Shown here one piece after another: positions 9,451-21,689 of a stretch of DNA of 64,000 nt. How positions within the stretch are numbered: the stretch's first letter is position 1; the number at the start of each line of letters is the position of its first letter. Position numbers and translations under genes: made by a program. The stretch comes from Welwitschia mirabilis (lineage: Eukaryota; Gnetophyta; Gnetopsida; Welwitschiales), in contig JBOZIK010000001.1 of the NCBI GenBank assembly GCA_051453625.1, positions 58,240,834 through 58,304,833 on the forward strand, given 5' to 3'. The notes below the pieces were generated by a model. The model searched no databases. It saw only the letters and a list, made by a program, of their open reading frames with translations, and was not told the DNA's origin.

Positions 9451-9510
9451 TCTCTTCTTCTTCTTCTTCTTCTTCTTCTTCTTCTTCTTCTTCTTCTTCT
9501 TTTTCTTCTT
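9451..9510 (-). repeat. (CTT)n microsatellite, purine-rich on minus strand
   Basis: About 17 to 19 CTT units with two impure spots at the right end. On the minus strand it is a GAA tract in the 3' part of element A, so it may have grown from a purine tract of that element. Confidence 0.9.
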
Positions 9511-10179
9511 TTTAAAAAAATAATTCTCACATGATCACACACTCGAAAATATGAAGGTGAATAAGTAAAATAAAAAATACAAGATAATACATCTAAACAA
9601 CCAGAAACCTTGCACCATTAAAAAAAGTAAAAGAAATAAGACATCTTCCTTTAACATGCAGTTTATAGATATAGAAATGTCTTAAGATTGGATGATTCCA
9701 ATCTTATTACTATAACATGCCTAAGTACAAATGCTAATCATGAAAACTTCATAAAGATATACATAAGTCAAGTCTAAAAGATGATTAAGTGATATAATAA
9801 CATCTATTAAAGAAATAAGCTAAGAGAGAATTCAGATACTGATAGTGTGGAAGTCCTTCTCATTGAGAAGAGTCTCCAAAATAGTTACTTCTACCATTTT
9901 TAAGGTTGTATTGAAATATTTTTTATTTATTTTCAACCTTTGTTTATTAACTTTCTGTATCTTCTTAGTTTCTAAGTTATAAATCTTAACAAATGTAAGA
10001 AAACAACATAACCATTTAGAGGTTAATCTATTATTTAAAAGATATACTTTAGTATTGTATAAAAGGATAAGTTAACTACGTTCAAACTTTTTATGAAGTA
10101 GTTTTCTATCATGTTTGAACTTATCTTGGAACTTGACTTAATTGATGATGTATAGCATGAGTATGTTTTTCATCTAGGT

Positions 10180-11060
10180 AATTAAGTTGAGCTAATATAT
10201 ATTTAAAATTCTTATGAAGGTCTATAAGATTAAGTTGATGAGAAGCACGATAAGAGTTATAACATACATCAATAAGTAAAATACAAACTTTTTTATATAC
10301 AAGTTCATAAGATAAAAAACTAATAGATTTATACCAAGTAGTACCATAAGCCCAAAGAGCATCATTAAGCTTAGAAGCCTAAAACTTCTTGTTAATAAAG
10401 ATAAGTATTTGTAGCATTTCCTTAATTTTTTTATTTGCATTTTCAGGTTGACCATTAGTTTGTGGATGATAAGCACAAGGTACTATATGTTTTATTTCAA
10501 TGGATAAAAGAAGTTTTCTAAAAATTTAATTCATAAAATAAGTTTTTTAATTACTAATGATAATCTTAGAAAAACCGAAGTGTTGAAAAACATAAGTTCA
10601 AAAAAAGTACAAATAGTTCAGGCATCATTCATAGAATTAGAAGTAGCTTCAACCCATTTAGTAACTAATGTATAACCACTAAAATATAGTTCTTATCATT
10701 TGAAGGTTAATTAATAGGGCCTATAAAATTAATTTCCTAACAATCAAAAGGTTCACATTTAAGAATTGGTCTAAGGAGTATTTCTTAAGCACAAATAAGA
10801 ATACCATGATGTTAACAAGCATTACACCTTCTAACAACATCAAAAGAATCCTGAAAAAGAGTAGACTAATAAAAATCAAAGTAAATAATTTTCATAGCTA
10901 TTTTTTATTCACTTAAATAACTTTCACAAATAATACCATGATAAAGATAAATAATATTAGATTTTTCTCAATCAAGCATACATTTTCACATAATTTGGTC
11001 TTTACACCTATGATAAAGATGTGGCTCTATCCATTCATCATCACCTATTTTATGAAGAAA
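10180..11060 (-). pseudogene. Element A integrase remnant
   Basis: On the minus strand, 10440-10490 reads CAYHPQTNGQPENAN, the conserved segment with the last catalytic Glu of retroviral-type integrases. Downstream, another frame matches the LxYGKxCHLPVE-type C-terminal region. The N-terminal side begins near DEWIEPHLYHRCKDQIM, the linker before the zinc-binding domain. Integrase inserts the DNA copy into the genome. Multiple stops and frameshifts make it inactive. The frame shown by the longest open stretch at 10222-10476 is not the integrase frame. Confidence 0.75.
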
Positions 11061-11069
11061 GGATTTTCT

Positions 11070-11500
11070 TTGATTATAAGTCCAATGTTGTAGTGTTGTC
11101 ATGATACCAAGATAATTAACAATATTAGCATAATAAGGAGAATAAGGAGTAGAATATATAGTAAGAATTTGTTCATCTGGAAAAGAATCATCAATCATAA
11201 GATCATGAATAGAGGAAGAAAGACGTAACAAATGATCAGCTACACTATTATGCTTTACTACTTTATCAATGATGTACAAATTAAAATTCTTGCATGAGGA
11301 GGATCCACCTAATAATTTTAGCACTAGAATAATTCTTAGTTATGAGGTATCTAATTGCTACATGGTCAGTGTAAACATTTGTATGAAATCCTAAACAATA
11401 ATATCTAAGCATATCAAGGCAAAATATAATTACTAACATTGCTTTTTCTACAATAATATAATTCATTTAAGCTTTAGACAAAGTTTTACTATGATAAGAT
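11070..11500 (-). pseudogene. Element A RNase H remnant
   Basis: The minus-strand frame 11466-11281 reads NYIIVEKAMLVIIF, then VYTDHVAIRYLITKNYSSAK and IIRWILLMQEF, the conserved RNase H core with the TDH motif and the RWxLLLQEF segment. The next frame continues NFNLYIIDKVVKHNSVADHL then RLSS, the usual ExxGxxNxVADHLSR end, and IDDSFPDEQ. The enzyme degrades the RNA strand during reverse transcription. It is split by a frameshift at about 11285-11320. Confidence 0.85.
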
Positions 11501-11639
11501 ATAACCTTAAAATCATTTTGATATTTTTAACCAGGTATCCCACTCATGAAAATATTATCAGCATTACACATTAACTTAAAATATTTATTCCAATTGGGTC
11601 CTGTTCTAATAGGAACAGAACATATTTTATCTTTGAATG

Positions 11640-12500
11640 TATCAAAAGAAAGCTGACAAGATTTGTTCCAATTAAATTTAACTTCTTTTACAAGTAATGA
11701 GTGAAGGGATTTATAATTTTTTGCATAATCTTAAATAAACCAATGACAAAACCCATAATAACTAAGAAAGGATCAAACTTGTATTACATTGGTTGAAGGA
11801 ATTAGGTTTTTATGAGACTAAGTTTTTTAGGATCCATTCTAATTCCTTTATCAAAAATATGATGACATAAGACAATTCCACTATTAATTAGAAAGAAAAC
11901 TTTCTTTCAACTCAAATATATTTTACTAGTAATGCATCTATTAAGGACTTTCTCTAATCTTCCTAATATTTATTCAAATCTTTTACCATAGATTGAGAAA
12001 TCATCTATAACAATCTCTATTTAATCCTCTAACATATCAAAAAAACCAATCATTACACATTAAAAAGTACTAGAATCATTAGAAAGTTTAAAAGTCATGC
12101 ATCTAAAAGCAAAATTTCTAAAAGATAAAGTAAAAGTAGTTTTAGCTTGATCTTCACTAGTAATACAAACTTGATTGTAATCACTATACCCATCAAGAAA
12201 ATAATAAAAAACATATCCTTGAATTCGATCAAGTATTTGATCAAGGAAAGGTAAAGGATAATGGTCTTTCTTGGTTACTTCATTTAATTTTCTAAAATCA
12301 ATACACATCCTTTATTTCCTAACTTTCTTAGGTACTACCATTAAAGGGCTAACCCACTCACTATTAGCTATAGTATAAATAATTCTAGCATTCAGTAATT
12401 TAATGATTTAATCCTTTATGACTTATTTAAGAGCTATATTTAGTCTATGTTAGGATTGCCTAATAGGTTTTGCATTATCCTTAATGTATATTTTATGTTG
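11640..12500 (-). pseudogene. Element A reverse transcriptase remnant (Ty3/gypsy)
   Basis: The minus-strand frame 12308-12060 reads MCIDFRKLNEVTKKDHYPLP, FLDQILDRIQG, then YYFLDGYSDYNQVCI and EDQAKTTFT, the fingers and palm of a Ty3/gypsy RT. The catalytic box lies further on as VIDDFSIYG at about 11989-12013. The continuation ends near GIRMDPKKL (11830). The sequence type (RKLN..T.KDH.PLPF.DQ.L) is that of the Athila/Tat branch. Several stops. Confidence 0.88.
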
Positions 12501-12959
12501 AATAATAAAGGTAGGAATCGTTGTTAAATCTTTGTGGGACTGAATAAATGCATTAACCTTAGATTTTAAAATTAAGATTAAAATTGATTCTTGTTGAGGG
12601 AAAATATTCTCATTTATTATTAAAGGTTTATTCTAATTATTACACAAAAATATATATTTTAGTCCACTCGATAAAGGTTTTATATTTAAATTTAAATTTT
12701 TATTTTCTATTAAATTTTCATCAAAGTTAACTATTATCTCAAATTGTCATCCGAACAGCAGTAGTAAATGACCACCCTTAAAATATGAAATCTCAGTTCT
12801 ATTTAGATCTTAAACTTCTACATAGTTGATAGGTTTAGTTTTTCTTCTTTCTTAAGCAAAATAGTTAGTTTTTAAATGTTTAAAATTAAGTTGATCATCA
12901 TTAAAAACTTTCAAATTGTGTAGTTCAAATGGATTATCAAATAAAGTTGGCTCATAAAG

Positions 12960-13300
12960 TATTAACTATCTTTCTTCTAGTGGATGATGTTTTAAAAATA
13001 AACTAGGTTTAATCTCTTTTTTAACACTCAATTTATCATCTAACCCTTTTTTAGTAGCATCAAATACTCTTATTGTAAACTTTTTATTTCCTAAATAACA
13101 TTCCATTATTCTTGTTCTAGTATCAATCATACAATTAGCTATTGTACAAAAAGCTCCACCTAAAAGTAATGGACAACGTTTGTTATGCTCAACTTCAATT
13201 ACAACCACATTTATAAGGTAGAATGCTTCTTTTATTTAAATTACTAAGTCTTTAATCATGCCTAAATATTTCTTTACTAATGTATTTGCTAATTCTAAAA
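12960..13300 (-). pseudogene. Element A protease-linker remnant
   Basis: The minus-strand frame 13208-12966 reads EVEHNKRCPLLLGGAFCTIA then NCMIDTRTRI, matching the PLLLGRPFLATANALID segment at the C-terminal side of the aspartic protease in Athila/Tat-type gypsy polyproteins. The active-site triplet further upstream is not clearly seen. Confidence 0.7.
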
Positions 13301-14059
13301 TAATTCTTATAGAATCAATTCAACTTTCCAATCCAAGTCATTGATAAATGTGAAAAGAAATAATATTAACACTTATTCCTATGTTAATCAAAACTTTCTT
13401 TATTCTTTCATTTCCTTCCAAAGTAATACTAATAGTTATCGCTCCTAAGTCCTTAAACTATGGACATTTTTATAAGAGTAAGTTGGTTATAGATTGGAGT
13501 AGGAAGACTTTAATAGGTATAGTTCATTTTTGTTTCATCCTAATTAGAGCTTTTCATAACTTATAATATCTATATTCTCTTACAAAAGTTTCCAAAATGG
13601 TAAATGTAGGATTAATGTTCAATCTATCAAGCCAAGAAGTAGAAATTTTTTTACCTTTTTCTTAAGAATAAATTTTCTTTTTATCATTTAAAGAAGCAAG
13701 TCAAGAATGATTTGTAAAATTTCAATATCTTCTTCCTCATATGTCTTATTATTTTGAGATGTTGAAGCCTCTTGGGGGTAGCAGGTGTTGTATAATTTTT
13801 ACTTTTTATCATAATCTTACAATATTTATTAATATCATTAAGGTTTGGTAAATGTTATGTTGCAAGTAACCCTTGTGGTTTTTGATTAGCAAATATAGTT
13901 ACTTATAGAACACTAACAAGATTTTCAATCTTAGAATTTATTTTCTCTTGATATTTTCTTAATTCATCAATACAATTCCTAAGTGGATCATTTTTTTTTA
14001 TGAGTTTGATGTGCTTGCTTGATAGTTAAAGTTGTTTGATTGGAAATTTTCATTCTTAA

Positions 14060-15060
14060 ATCTATTTCTAAATGGTTAGAAATTAGGATAATTTACTTGA
14101 AAGCTATTAAGTTTATTATCAAAATATTGAAAATTTGGTTATCCATTCATCCTAGTTGAAAATTATTTTTATTTTGGTTTTAATTTTGGTTTTGGTTTTG
14201 ATTTTTATTTCTAAAATTTCAATATCTGTAATTAAAAGCACACACCTCTTCATAAATCTTTTCTGTATAGGTTAGTAGTAAAGGATAATCTTTTGTCACA
14301 TGATAGTTATCTTCACATAAATCACAAGTTGGAACTACAACCACACTCTTATCACCTTAGCATCTAAGATTATTTGTGTATTTTTCTTTAATGTTGTGGT
14401 AAAATCCTTAATGATAGTAATTGATTCTTTATCTATTTTCACTTCTCCTTCTCTTGCTTAACCTCTTTAATGTCTTTTATAATTTGGCCTACTATACAAT
14501 TTTCTTTATGTAAGGGTTTAGGTCAAGTTTGACTTACTTCTACTAACTCTTCCGACACTCTTTAGGCATTCTTTAATGTGAGATTTATTAAATTTCCTCC
14601 ACATGAAAAATCAACAAGTTGCTTTATTTGGCTATTAAGTTCACTATAAAAGTAGTCTACTAATTCTTCTTGAGAAAAAGCATCTATTGGATTAGAATGT
14701 AAAGCAATAAAAAATTAGTCATAGGTGAAGGCATAGAATTTGTTAGGTCCTTGTTGAAACTTAGATACTTCTTTCTTTCTTTTTCTTATGGTTGTTTCAC
14801 TTATAAATATCTTTCTAAATGCTTCCTGAACTTGATCCCATGTTTTTCAAACTTTTATGTAAAATAGTTCTTAACCATTATTTATCTTTTTCTTTTAAAG
14901 TGATCAAAAAATTACTATATAAGTATAATTACTAATTTATTTTTTACTATTTCCAAAAGTAAGTACTAATTGTTTGATGGCAGCAATATGTTGTAAAGGA
15001 TCTTCATCATTTTCTCCATTAAAAATAGGGTAGGCATTTAAATTTCTTAGTTTGAAATCT
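14060..15060 (-). pseudogene. Element A gag remnant with zinc knuckle
   Basis: The minus strand shows the gag core, from AAIKQLVLTFG (near 14980) through LVDYFYSELNSQIKQLVDFS and CGGNL (near 14600). A zinc-knuckle remnant at about 14283-14338 reads CDLCEDNYHVTKDYP, with Tyr in place of the last Cys. The next segment is TYTEKIYEEVCAF and an Asn/Gln-rich run. This is the gag of the Athila/Tat branch: it forms the particle and binds RNA. Stops and frameshifts throughout. Confidence 0.8.
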
Positions 15061-15539
15061 TCATCAAAAGGTAAATCAAAAGGGGTTTGGATTTCATCTT
15101 TCTTATTTGCTATAAGCCCTTTAGGAGTAATATTAGCGTTAGGATTTAGCAGTGTAGTCGTAGCAGGTCCAATAATAATAGGCAGATTAGATGAAGTAAC
15201 CTACTTTTATTTTTGCGATGAACTTAACATATTTATAAAATTATTTTCTTTTAAATTATCTTCTAAACTATCTTTTAAAAAAATTGCTTTTACAAAATCA
15301 GATTTTCAAACAATAAATGTAGAAATTTATTCTTGCTAATTTTTTAAAATATTTTGCATAATTATGGTATACATACCTAGGTTAAGTTCATAGTCAATGA
15401 AAAATTCTTAGATGTTTTCTTTAATGAATAGATACTTTCTCTAATATTTTTCTTTCTTATGAAAATTTACCATGTCCCAGCATGCTAAGTTTTATATTTT
15501 AGTACACATCATCTCTGTGGTCGTCTAAACAATATGTCT

Positions 15540-15804
15540 AGATAATAGAACACATAAAAAAACCAAAATGAAAAATGCAGAAAAAAGAAATCTTGAAATA
15601 CTAGATACTAAAAACATTAAAAACAAACTGTCATCTCAATGATAGAGGGGACAATAGGAATAGCCCTTGTCTTGCATCATCTAGCCAATGAAGTGAATGA
15701 CAATGCATTTATTCTGGAACACAAAATAAAAACTGTAGAAAGAAAAACCTATACTTCTATTATAAAAATACAATTCTACTATAAGTAAATATTCAAATTG
15801 AAAT
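15540..15804 (-). mobile_element. Element A 5' leader
   Basis: The minus strand is T-rich with a half copy of the nested-dyad module at about 15632-15660 (TGTCATCTCAATGATAGAG on the plus strand). It occupies the place of the leader between 5' LTR and gag. The primer-binding site is not seen and may lie in the gap at 15805-16003. Confidence 0.5.
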
Positions 15805-16003
15805 NNNNNNNNNNNNNNNNNNNNNNNNNNNNNNNNNNNNNNNNNNNNNNNNNNNNNNNNNNNNNNNNNNNNNNNNNNNNNNNNNNNNNNNNNNNNNNNN
15901 NNNNNNNNNNNNNNNNNNNNNNNNNNNNNNNNNNNNNNNNNNNNNNNNNNNNNNNNNNNNNNNNNNNNNNNNNNNNNNNNNNNNNNNNNNNNNNNNNNNN
16001 NNN
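15805..16003. other. Assembly gap
   Basis: 199 N at the likely junction between the element A leader and its 5' LTR. Confidence 1.
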
Positions 16004-17100
16004 GGCATAGAAGAGAAGAAATAAAATTAATTTCAAGAATAAAATACAAGATATCATTAAAGTAAAAAGTAAATAACAATGCAAATTCAGTTATACAAAT
16101 AAAATGCAAGTCTAAACTAAGTGCAACTTTTATCTAATTACCAGATCAACTTGTCACAAAGATCAGCCTTATATAATCTATGTCAATTAAGAAATGCCAT
16201 CACTAGATTAAGACTAATCTAAGTGTTCAGATATGTTGAATAGAATATGAAAACTATTCAAAGCTAATCTATGAAAAAAATACAATGCACCTAAACTAAC
16301 AATTGTTAATCTTAATAAAGATTTCCCTCATGATCTATATTATTAAAGAAGTTATCACGGAATCAAAAGTAACATAAACAATAAGAGACATATGCAAAAT
16401 AAGGATATAAAAAAGAATAAAATTTTAAATTAGCTTCAAACCAACATCCATGTTACAAAGTAGTAGCATTTCAATGAAGGATGCACAGCCCAATACCAAA
16501 GAAGACGTCTCTTTATAACAACAATGGATGAATCTCTAGCTCTTCAATCTCTTGTCACAAGAATTTTTAGTGCAAATGAATATAAGATAAAGTTAAGAAT
16601 GGAGTATATATTTATTAACAAAATAGACTTTATAAATAGACAAAACTAACAGGCATGTATACAACCCTAACGACCATGAAAGAAAGTGTGTAACAAATGA
16701 TTAGAGTTTGGTGAAGTTTAGTAAAGCATATATCTAGTGTTATCCTTCTAGTTATCTAGATGACACAAAAGAGAATGCCACATGATAAAAATTCCACATT
16801 AGCTACTAGATTAATTATAGTTAGCATTCTCTTTTTCTTAAGTGTTTTGTCATCCATATAGTTGTCCAGATAATGAGGTGGCTGATAGGTTTTTCTATAG
16901 TCCTTCATGTATTGCTTTAGCCTTATTGTTTGCAAAAATTTTACTTTAAATAGGAAATATTATAAATATCTTTAAATTCTATAAAATGTAATGAAGATTA
17001 CATGTTTTTGTATCATTTTTCTTAGCTCTCAATTATCATCGAAATCTGGCATAAACCTATCTTATGTTCTCCAAAACTACTCAAAATACCCTATCAAATA
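16004..17100 (-). mobile_element. Element A 5' LTR
   Basis: On the minus strand: two nested-dyad modules (16738-16779, 16858-16884), a TATA-like TTTATAAA near 16628-16636, and a transcribed region with agattgaagagctagagattcatcc and gggctgtgcatccttcattga (about 16470-16500). This last landmark is shared with 37139 and 44606. The order matches the level 2 LTRs. The outer end near 17100 is not sharply defined. Confidence 0.65.
16738..16884. repeat. Two nested-dyad TGTCAT modules in element A LTR
   Basis: Copy 16738-16779 (GTTATCC ... GATGACAC ...) and a shorter copy 16858-16884 (TTGTCATCCATATAGTTGTCC). They are placed upstream of the LTR TATA box, as in the other LTRs. Confidence 0.5.
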
Positions 17101-17566
17101 CATTCAACTTGGCAGCACAACATATAATCATATAGGAAGGATGTATTTCCTCATTATCTGATGCCTCTCTTTTTAAAGCCTCATCATCTTCATCCCATCT
17201 AATAAAGAATGATTTCTTCTCTTTAGGCTCTTTCTTTTTTTCATCTTCCTGCAATCTATTAGCACTAGGACATTCTGAGGTAATATCTTCTCTTCCTCAA
17301 CATACCCATTTTTCTATTTTTAAAACATCTAATAAAGAATAATTATTAGATGATTTAACTTTAGTTTTATCTTTTTTTTGAAATCTAGATGATCTTTTTA
17401 TCTCATCTCTTCTATTATACTTGTGTAAGGGTAGTCATTTTACTCTTTGCATGATGAAGGCTAGTTTGTCATTTTCATTATTAGGATCATAATCTTCATG
17501 ATATTTTTTTACCTTTCCTTTTGATCTCTAATTTGTTCTTTGACTTTCCTTAAGTTACAATGAATT
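17100..17566 (-). pseudogene. Possible gag fragment with zinc-knuckle remnant
   Basis: The minus-strand frame reads RRDEIKRSSRFQKKDKTKVK, later WVC, stop, GREDITSECPSANR, then EKKSFFIRWDEDDEA. The GRE.ITSECP stretch resembles the second half of a CCHC knuckle, and the basic-then-acidic order is that of gag proteins of copia or related elements. The first Cys pair and the His are not intact. It differs from the gags of elements A and level 0. The family is uncertain. Confidence 0.35.
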
Positions 17567-17668
17567 NNNNNNNNNNNNNNNNNNNNNNNNNNNNNNNNNN
17601 NNNNNNNNNNNNNNNNNNNNNNNNNNNNNNNNNNNNNNNNNNNNNNNNNNNNNNNNNNNNNNNNNNNN

Positions 17669-18290
17669 GCCAAATTAATATCCATGTTAGCATCTCAGTG
17701 AGTACTTTAATTACTTAATTGATTAAAGTTGATAGAAGATTCATAAATTAAAAAACTACGGTTATACATTTAATAAAGAGAAAATAAATCAATAAATAGA
17801 TATAAGGTAAAGAACTAGAAGAAGAAAGAGTACAATAAGATGCATCTAAAATTAAGAAAAAGATAGAAAAAAACATGAATTAGAGGATGTGATATCAACT
17901 TATAAATAACCCCTACCCTTTTTTTAACAACTTAAAAAAATAACTTGACTAATAAATAATAAGAAGAATTATAAATCTTTAAGAAAGTAAAAATCAATAT
18001 CCATCTTTTAGAAGTCATTAAACAAGTTCCTTCCTATGCTACATTCTTAAAAGATTTGCAGTCCATTAAAGGAAGGATGAAGTGAAAAGTGAATCCTTCC
18101 TTGCTTAACAATCTAATACTATCATTTAAACAAAATTCTCATAAAATAAAAAGATCTAAAATACCCTACAATAGCATTGATTATTAGGAATACAAACTTT
18201 CAACAATCCTTATTAGATCTTAGATCTAGTGTCAATTTTTTACCTCATAGTATCTCAAATAAAATAGTCTACATGATCTTAAAAATACAA
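17669..18290. other. No gene seen; AT-rich, LTR-like
   Basis: Between the gap at 17567-17668 and the protease fragment. The minus strand has an LTR-like look (ttcctttaatggactgcaaatc, cataggaaggaac), but no module, primer site or domain is clear. Confidence 0.3.
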
Positions 18291-18304
18291 AAATTTAATT
18301 TTAA

Positions 18305-18640
18305 TTGATTGATAATTCTTTGAAAACACCTTTGTGCATAGTAGAGGATGTGATTGTTTATGTAGAAAATTACTACTTTCCTATGAACTTTATAGTTTTG
18401 GAGATGAAAAAGACTAGAAGTCATACCATTCATATTATCTTGGAGAGATATTTTCTTAATACTTCTAATGCTCTTATCAATTTTAAAATGGTTTTATAAA
18501 TATTTATGTTGGTAACATGACTATTGAGCTAAATATCTTTAGTATCATGAAGAAACCTAATGATTTAAAAAGGATGAAGTTTGTTGAAAGTCTTTATGAT
18601 CTTGATTATACTTCCTCTGATAAAAAACATGTTTTCTCTT
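18305..18640 (+). pseudogene. Plus-strand gypsy protease fragment
   Basis: The frame opens MIDNSLKTPLCIVEDVIVYV, ENYYFPMNFIVLEM, then IILERYFLNTSNALINFKMV. This matches the aspartic protease of Athila/Tat-type gypsy elements (GIVEDVLVKV..F..P.DFIVL, ILGRPFLATANALIN). After a stop, another frame gives GNMTIELNIFSI-like sequence. It faces the opposite way to elements A and B, so it belongs to a separate insertion. The catalytic Asp region upstream is missing. Confidence 0.75.
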
Positions 18641-19380
18641 TCACTATTTTCTTTGAATTATTATTCATATGTTAATCTTAAAAATAATCTTTCTTTTGAT
18701 ATGGACTTACCTCTTGAATATTTAAGATATATCTTTAATAGTGACCCTTTCCATTCATTAATTTCTATTTCATATATGTATTCTTCAAAGAAAAACGTTT
18801 TGCAAGAGTTGTTGGTTAAGTAAGAAAAATAAATAGGATGGTCCTCTTATGACTTAGTATGTTTAATGAGCATTCTCCTTAGACCCTTGTTAATTTTTTA
18901 ACTCATGTGTAAAGTCTTATCATAAAACTTTTTCTAAGCATAACTTAGTACTAATCAACCATCTTATCCTTTTAAGTATAAAAATCTTGATCATTTATAT
19001 TTTTTATTCCCATTCATGATTCCACATCAATCTTGTAACTCTAACTGGATTTTATCAAATGAGCTTAAATTTGATTTACCTCTTCTTGCCTTAGGATGCT
19101 TGGATCAAAATATGGAAACCCTCATGTATTTAAGGATTCTCTTTTTATAGAAAATCCTAATCATTTTCATTTACCTCACTCACACTTTAGCCATTTTCAC
19201 TCATTGAAATAAACTTCATATAATCCTTTATTAACTACATTTCATCCACCCCTTTCATCATCTTATGATTTATGAAACTTACTGATCCTAGTTAATGGTC
19301 TTTTATTTAATCCATGAACAAAGACATCTTTTACCTTTTTAAAGCCTAGTTAAAATTTCATAGGTTTAATTTTATTTTTC
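18641..19380 (+). mobile_element. Tail of plus-strand gypsy fragment
   Basis: Continues from the protease into low-complexity frames (for example 18581-18823) with no recognisable RT. Best read as the decayed protease-RT linker of the same fragment. Confidence 0.35.
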
Positions 19381-19599
19381 ATTAGTTAATGCATCTTATA
19401 AATGTACATAATAAATTATGTGATTTAAGGAAATTGAATTTCAAGGAGGTGATAAATAAGACATAATGTAAGATAAGTAGAAAACAACTATATTTTCTAA
19501 TCATTTATTACCTTGATTTGAAGACTAAATTCTTATAAAGGTAGGATATATCTCATTAATCTATCTTTAGAATTCTTATTACCAAACAAGTATTTTAGA

Positions 19600-20780
19600 T
19601 ATAAATAATAATTAAAAATAATGATTTATTCACCTATAAAGTATGATCTAAATTATTCCAAGAAAAAACACATTCTAAACTATCTTTTTGGGTTGTTGTA
19701 TAACTTATCTAAGAACCTTGTAATGTTTTATTTATAGATTAAATAGCATATATGTTTTCATATTTTTAGGGATCTATATTTATTCCTATATCATAATCAC
19801 TTACATTACATAATACCTTAAAGAATAAAATTCAATTAAGAGATTACGAGATAGAAGCTAAAGTTAGAAGGTGTTTTAATTTCTTAAAGACATCATTAAA
19901 TTTAGGAGTCTAGTAATAAGAAACATCCTTAATAACATGATTATTTGAGGATTTTAAAATTTTTGAAAAGTCTTGAATGTATCTTCTATAATAATCATCA
20001 TATGTAAGAAATGATCTAATGTCTTTGACATTTTTAGGAAGAGAAAGATAATAGATAAGTTAAATTTTAGTGGGATCTATTTTTATCACATTCTTAAAAA
20101 TAACATATCATAAAGTATGATTTTTGTAAACATGAAATTACAATTATCAAAATTAAAAATAAGGTTTTTATCTTCATAACATGCAGGGATACGTTTTAGA
20201 TGACTTAGACAAGAGTATCACTAATAAATATAAAAACATTTATGATAGCTCAATCAAATTCCTCTGTCATATTATAGAATATACTCATTATGCATTCTTC
20301 AAAGATGTTTAGAGTATTAGAAAGGGAAAAATCATTTTCTTATAATAAACATTTTCAAATAGATATGTAAAATAGTGTTTTCTTAATCTTTAATAATAAT
20401 TGCTATTGGATTATATCCTAAAAATCCATCTAAGAAATACTGAAACTCATAATCTACTAGCATCTCGAATATATAGTTAACAAGGAGTAGACGAAAATTG
20501 TTATTAGATGTTATAGTATTAAGTTTAATAGAATTAATGAAAGTTATCTTCCCTACTTTCACTCTAGTTGGAATCAAATCATTATTATCATTCTTTACTA
20601 CTATAATTTTAGACTTCTTAAGAGTAGTTTACATAGGGCTTATCCATGACCATTAGATTAGATAGATAATGCTAGTATATAGTAACTTAAGAATTTCCTA
20701 AATGACATACATTTATATGTGAGGGTTAAATATACATTAAGTCTTTCTACTAGGCTTAGCGTTTTCTTCCAAATGAATTC
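19600..20780 (-). pseudogene. Element B reverse transcriptase and RNase H remnant
   Basis: The minus strand from about 20760 shows ILKLLYTSIIYLI and KSKIIVVKNDNNDLIPTRVK, matching the RT segment ending GITVVKNE.NELIPTR. Then FEMLVDYEFQYFLDGFLGYN and PIAI, the LDGFSGYNQIAI segment (20383-20577). Further on, near 19690, SYTTTQKDSLECVF matches the start of RNase H (NYTTTEKELLAVVFA). This is again an Athila/Tat-type gypsy pol. It is more decayed than element A and truncated on both sides. Confidence 0.75.
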
Positions 20781-21689
20781 CATGCATGCATATAATAGGA
20801 TCAATTTCTTTTTTACCAAATATAGTTTATTCTATAATCTTTTTATGTTGTTGGAGTATAAAAACAAAAGTTTCTTCTTAAGATAGAATAATTTTTTAGA
20901 TATTATTATACATAGCATTCATTATCTCATAGAAATGCATATTTTAAGTCTTTATTAAGTTAAACATTAGGAATACACTCTTTATTAGATGCTTGTTTTT
21001 ATGGTGTATATGAAAAAGTTTAAAATTTATCATTCTTATGAAATGTCTTAAATTTTAAGCTCATTTAGAATATAAGTGATAGTTCCACATGGGTTTTTAA
21101 TAGTGGATGATGTTTTAAAGAGGATAATGATTTAAGATTTTACCTTCTTAGGTTTTAACAAAATATAGATCTTTTAATTTGTCAATATAGTTCTTTTTTG
21201 TTACATAAAAACTTATAACTTTCTTTTTACATTCATAAAGAAAATATTTACTACTTGATTTCTATAGTTTATTAGAGGATTAGAGGTCAATAGGAATGGT
21301 ATTCTTTAGATAAGGAAAAATACTTTAAAATTATCTTCCATCTCTAAGATAACAAAGTTTATTGTATAGTAAAATTGATATATTTGCATAATGTTATAAT
21401 GTAAATTTATGCTTTAGAATCTAATTTGCTTTAATGTATTCTTAACCCAAACATATGAAAATTAAATTTAGAATTACATGCATAAAACGCACTTGTATAG
21501 TGGAATCAACTTAAAATGTTGTAAACAAAGAATACTTGTAGTAAGAAATTAAAAAATTAATTTGCATAGATGAAAAACGACATGATTTTGTAATTTTCTT
21601 AAATTAAAATTTAAATGAATAGTAGTGAATATATAATGAATGTAATAAATGAAAATGAAATGAAATGAATTGAGATGCAAATAAAGAAA

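Noticed and set aside
9451-9510. Poly-Leu/Ser/Phe or poly-Glu/Lys/Arg coding tract
   Set aside because: Simple CTT microsatellite in a non-coding retroelement tail.
10222-10476. 84-codon hydrophobic minus-strand frame as a membrane protein
   Set aside because: It is an out-of-frame reading of the element A integrase; the correct frame shows CAYHPQTNGQPENAN.
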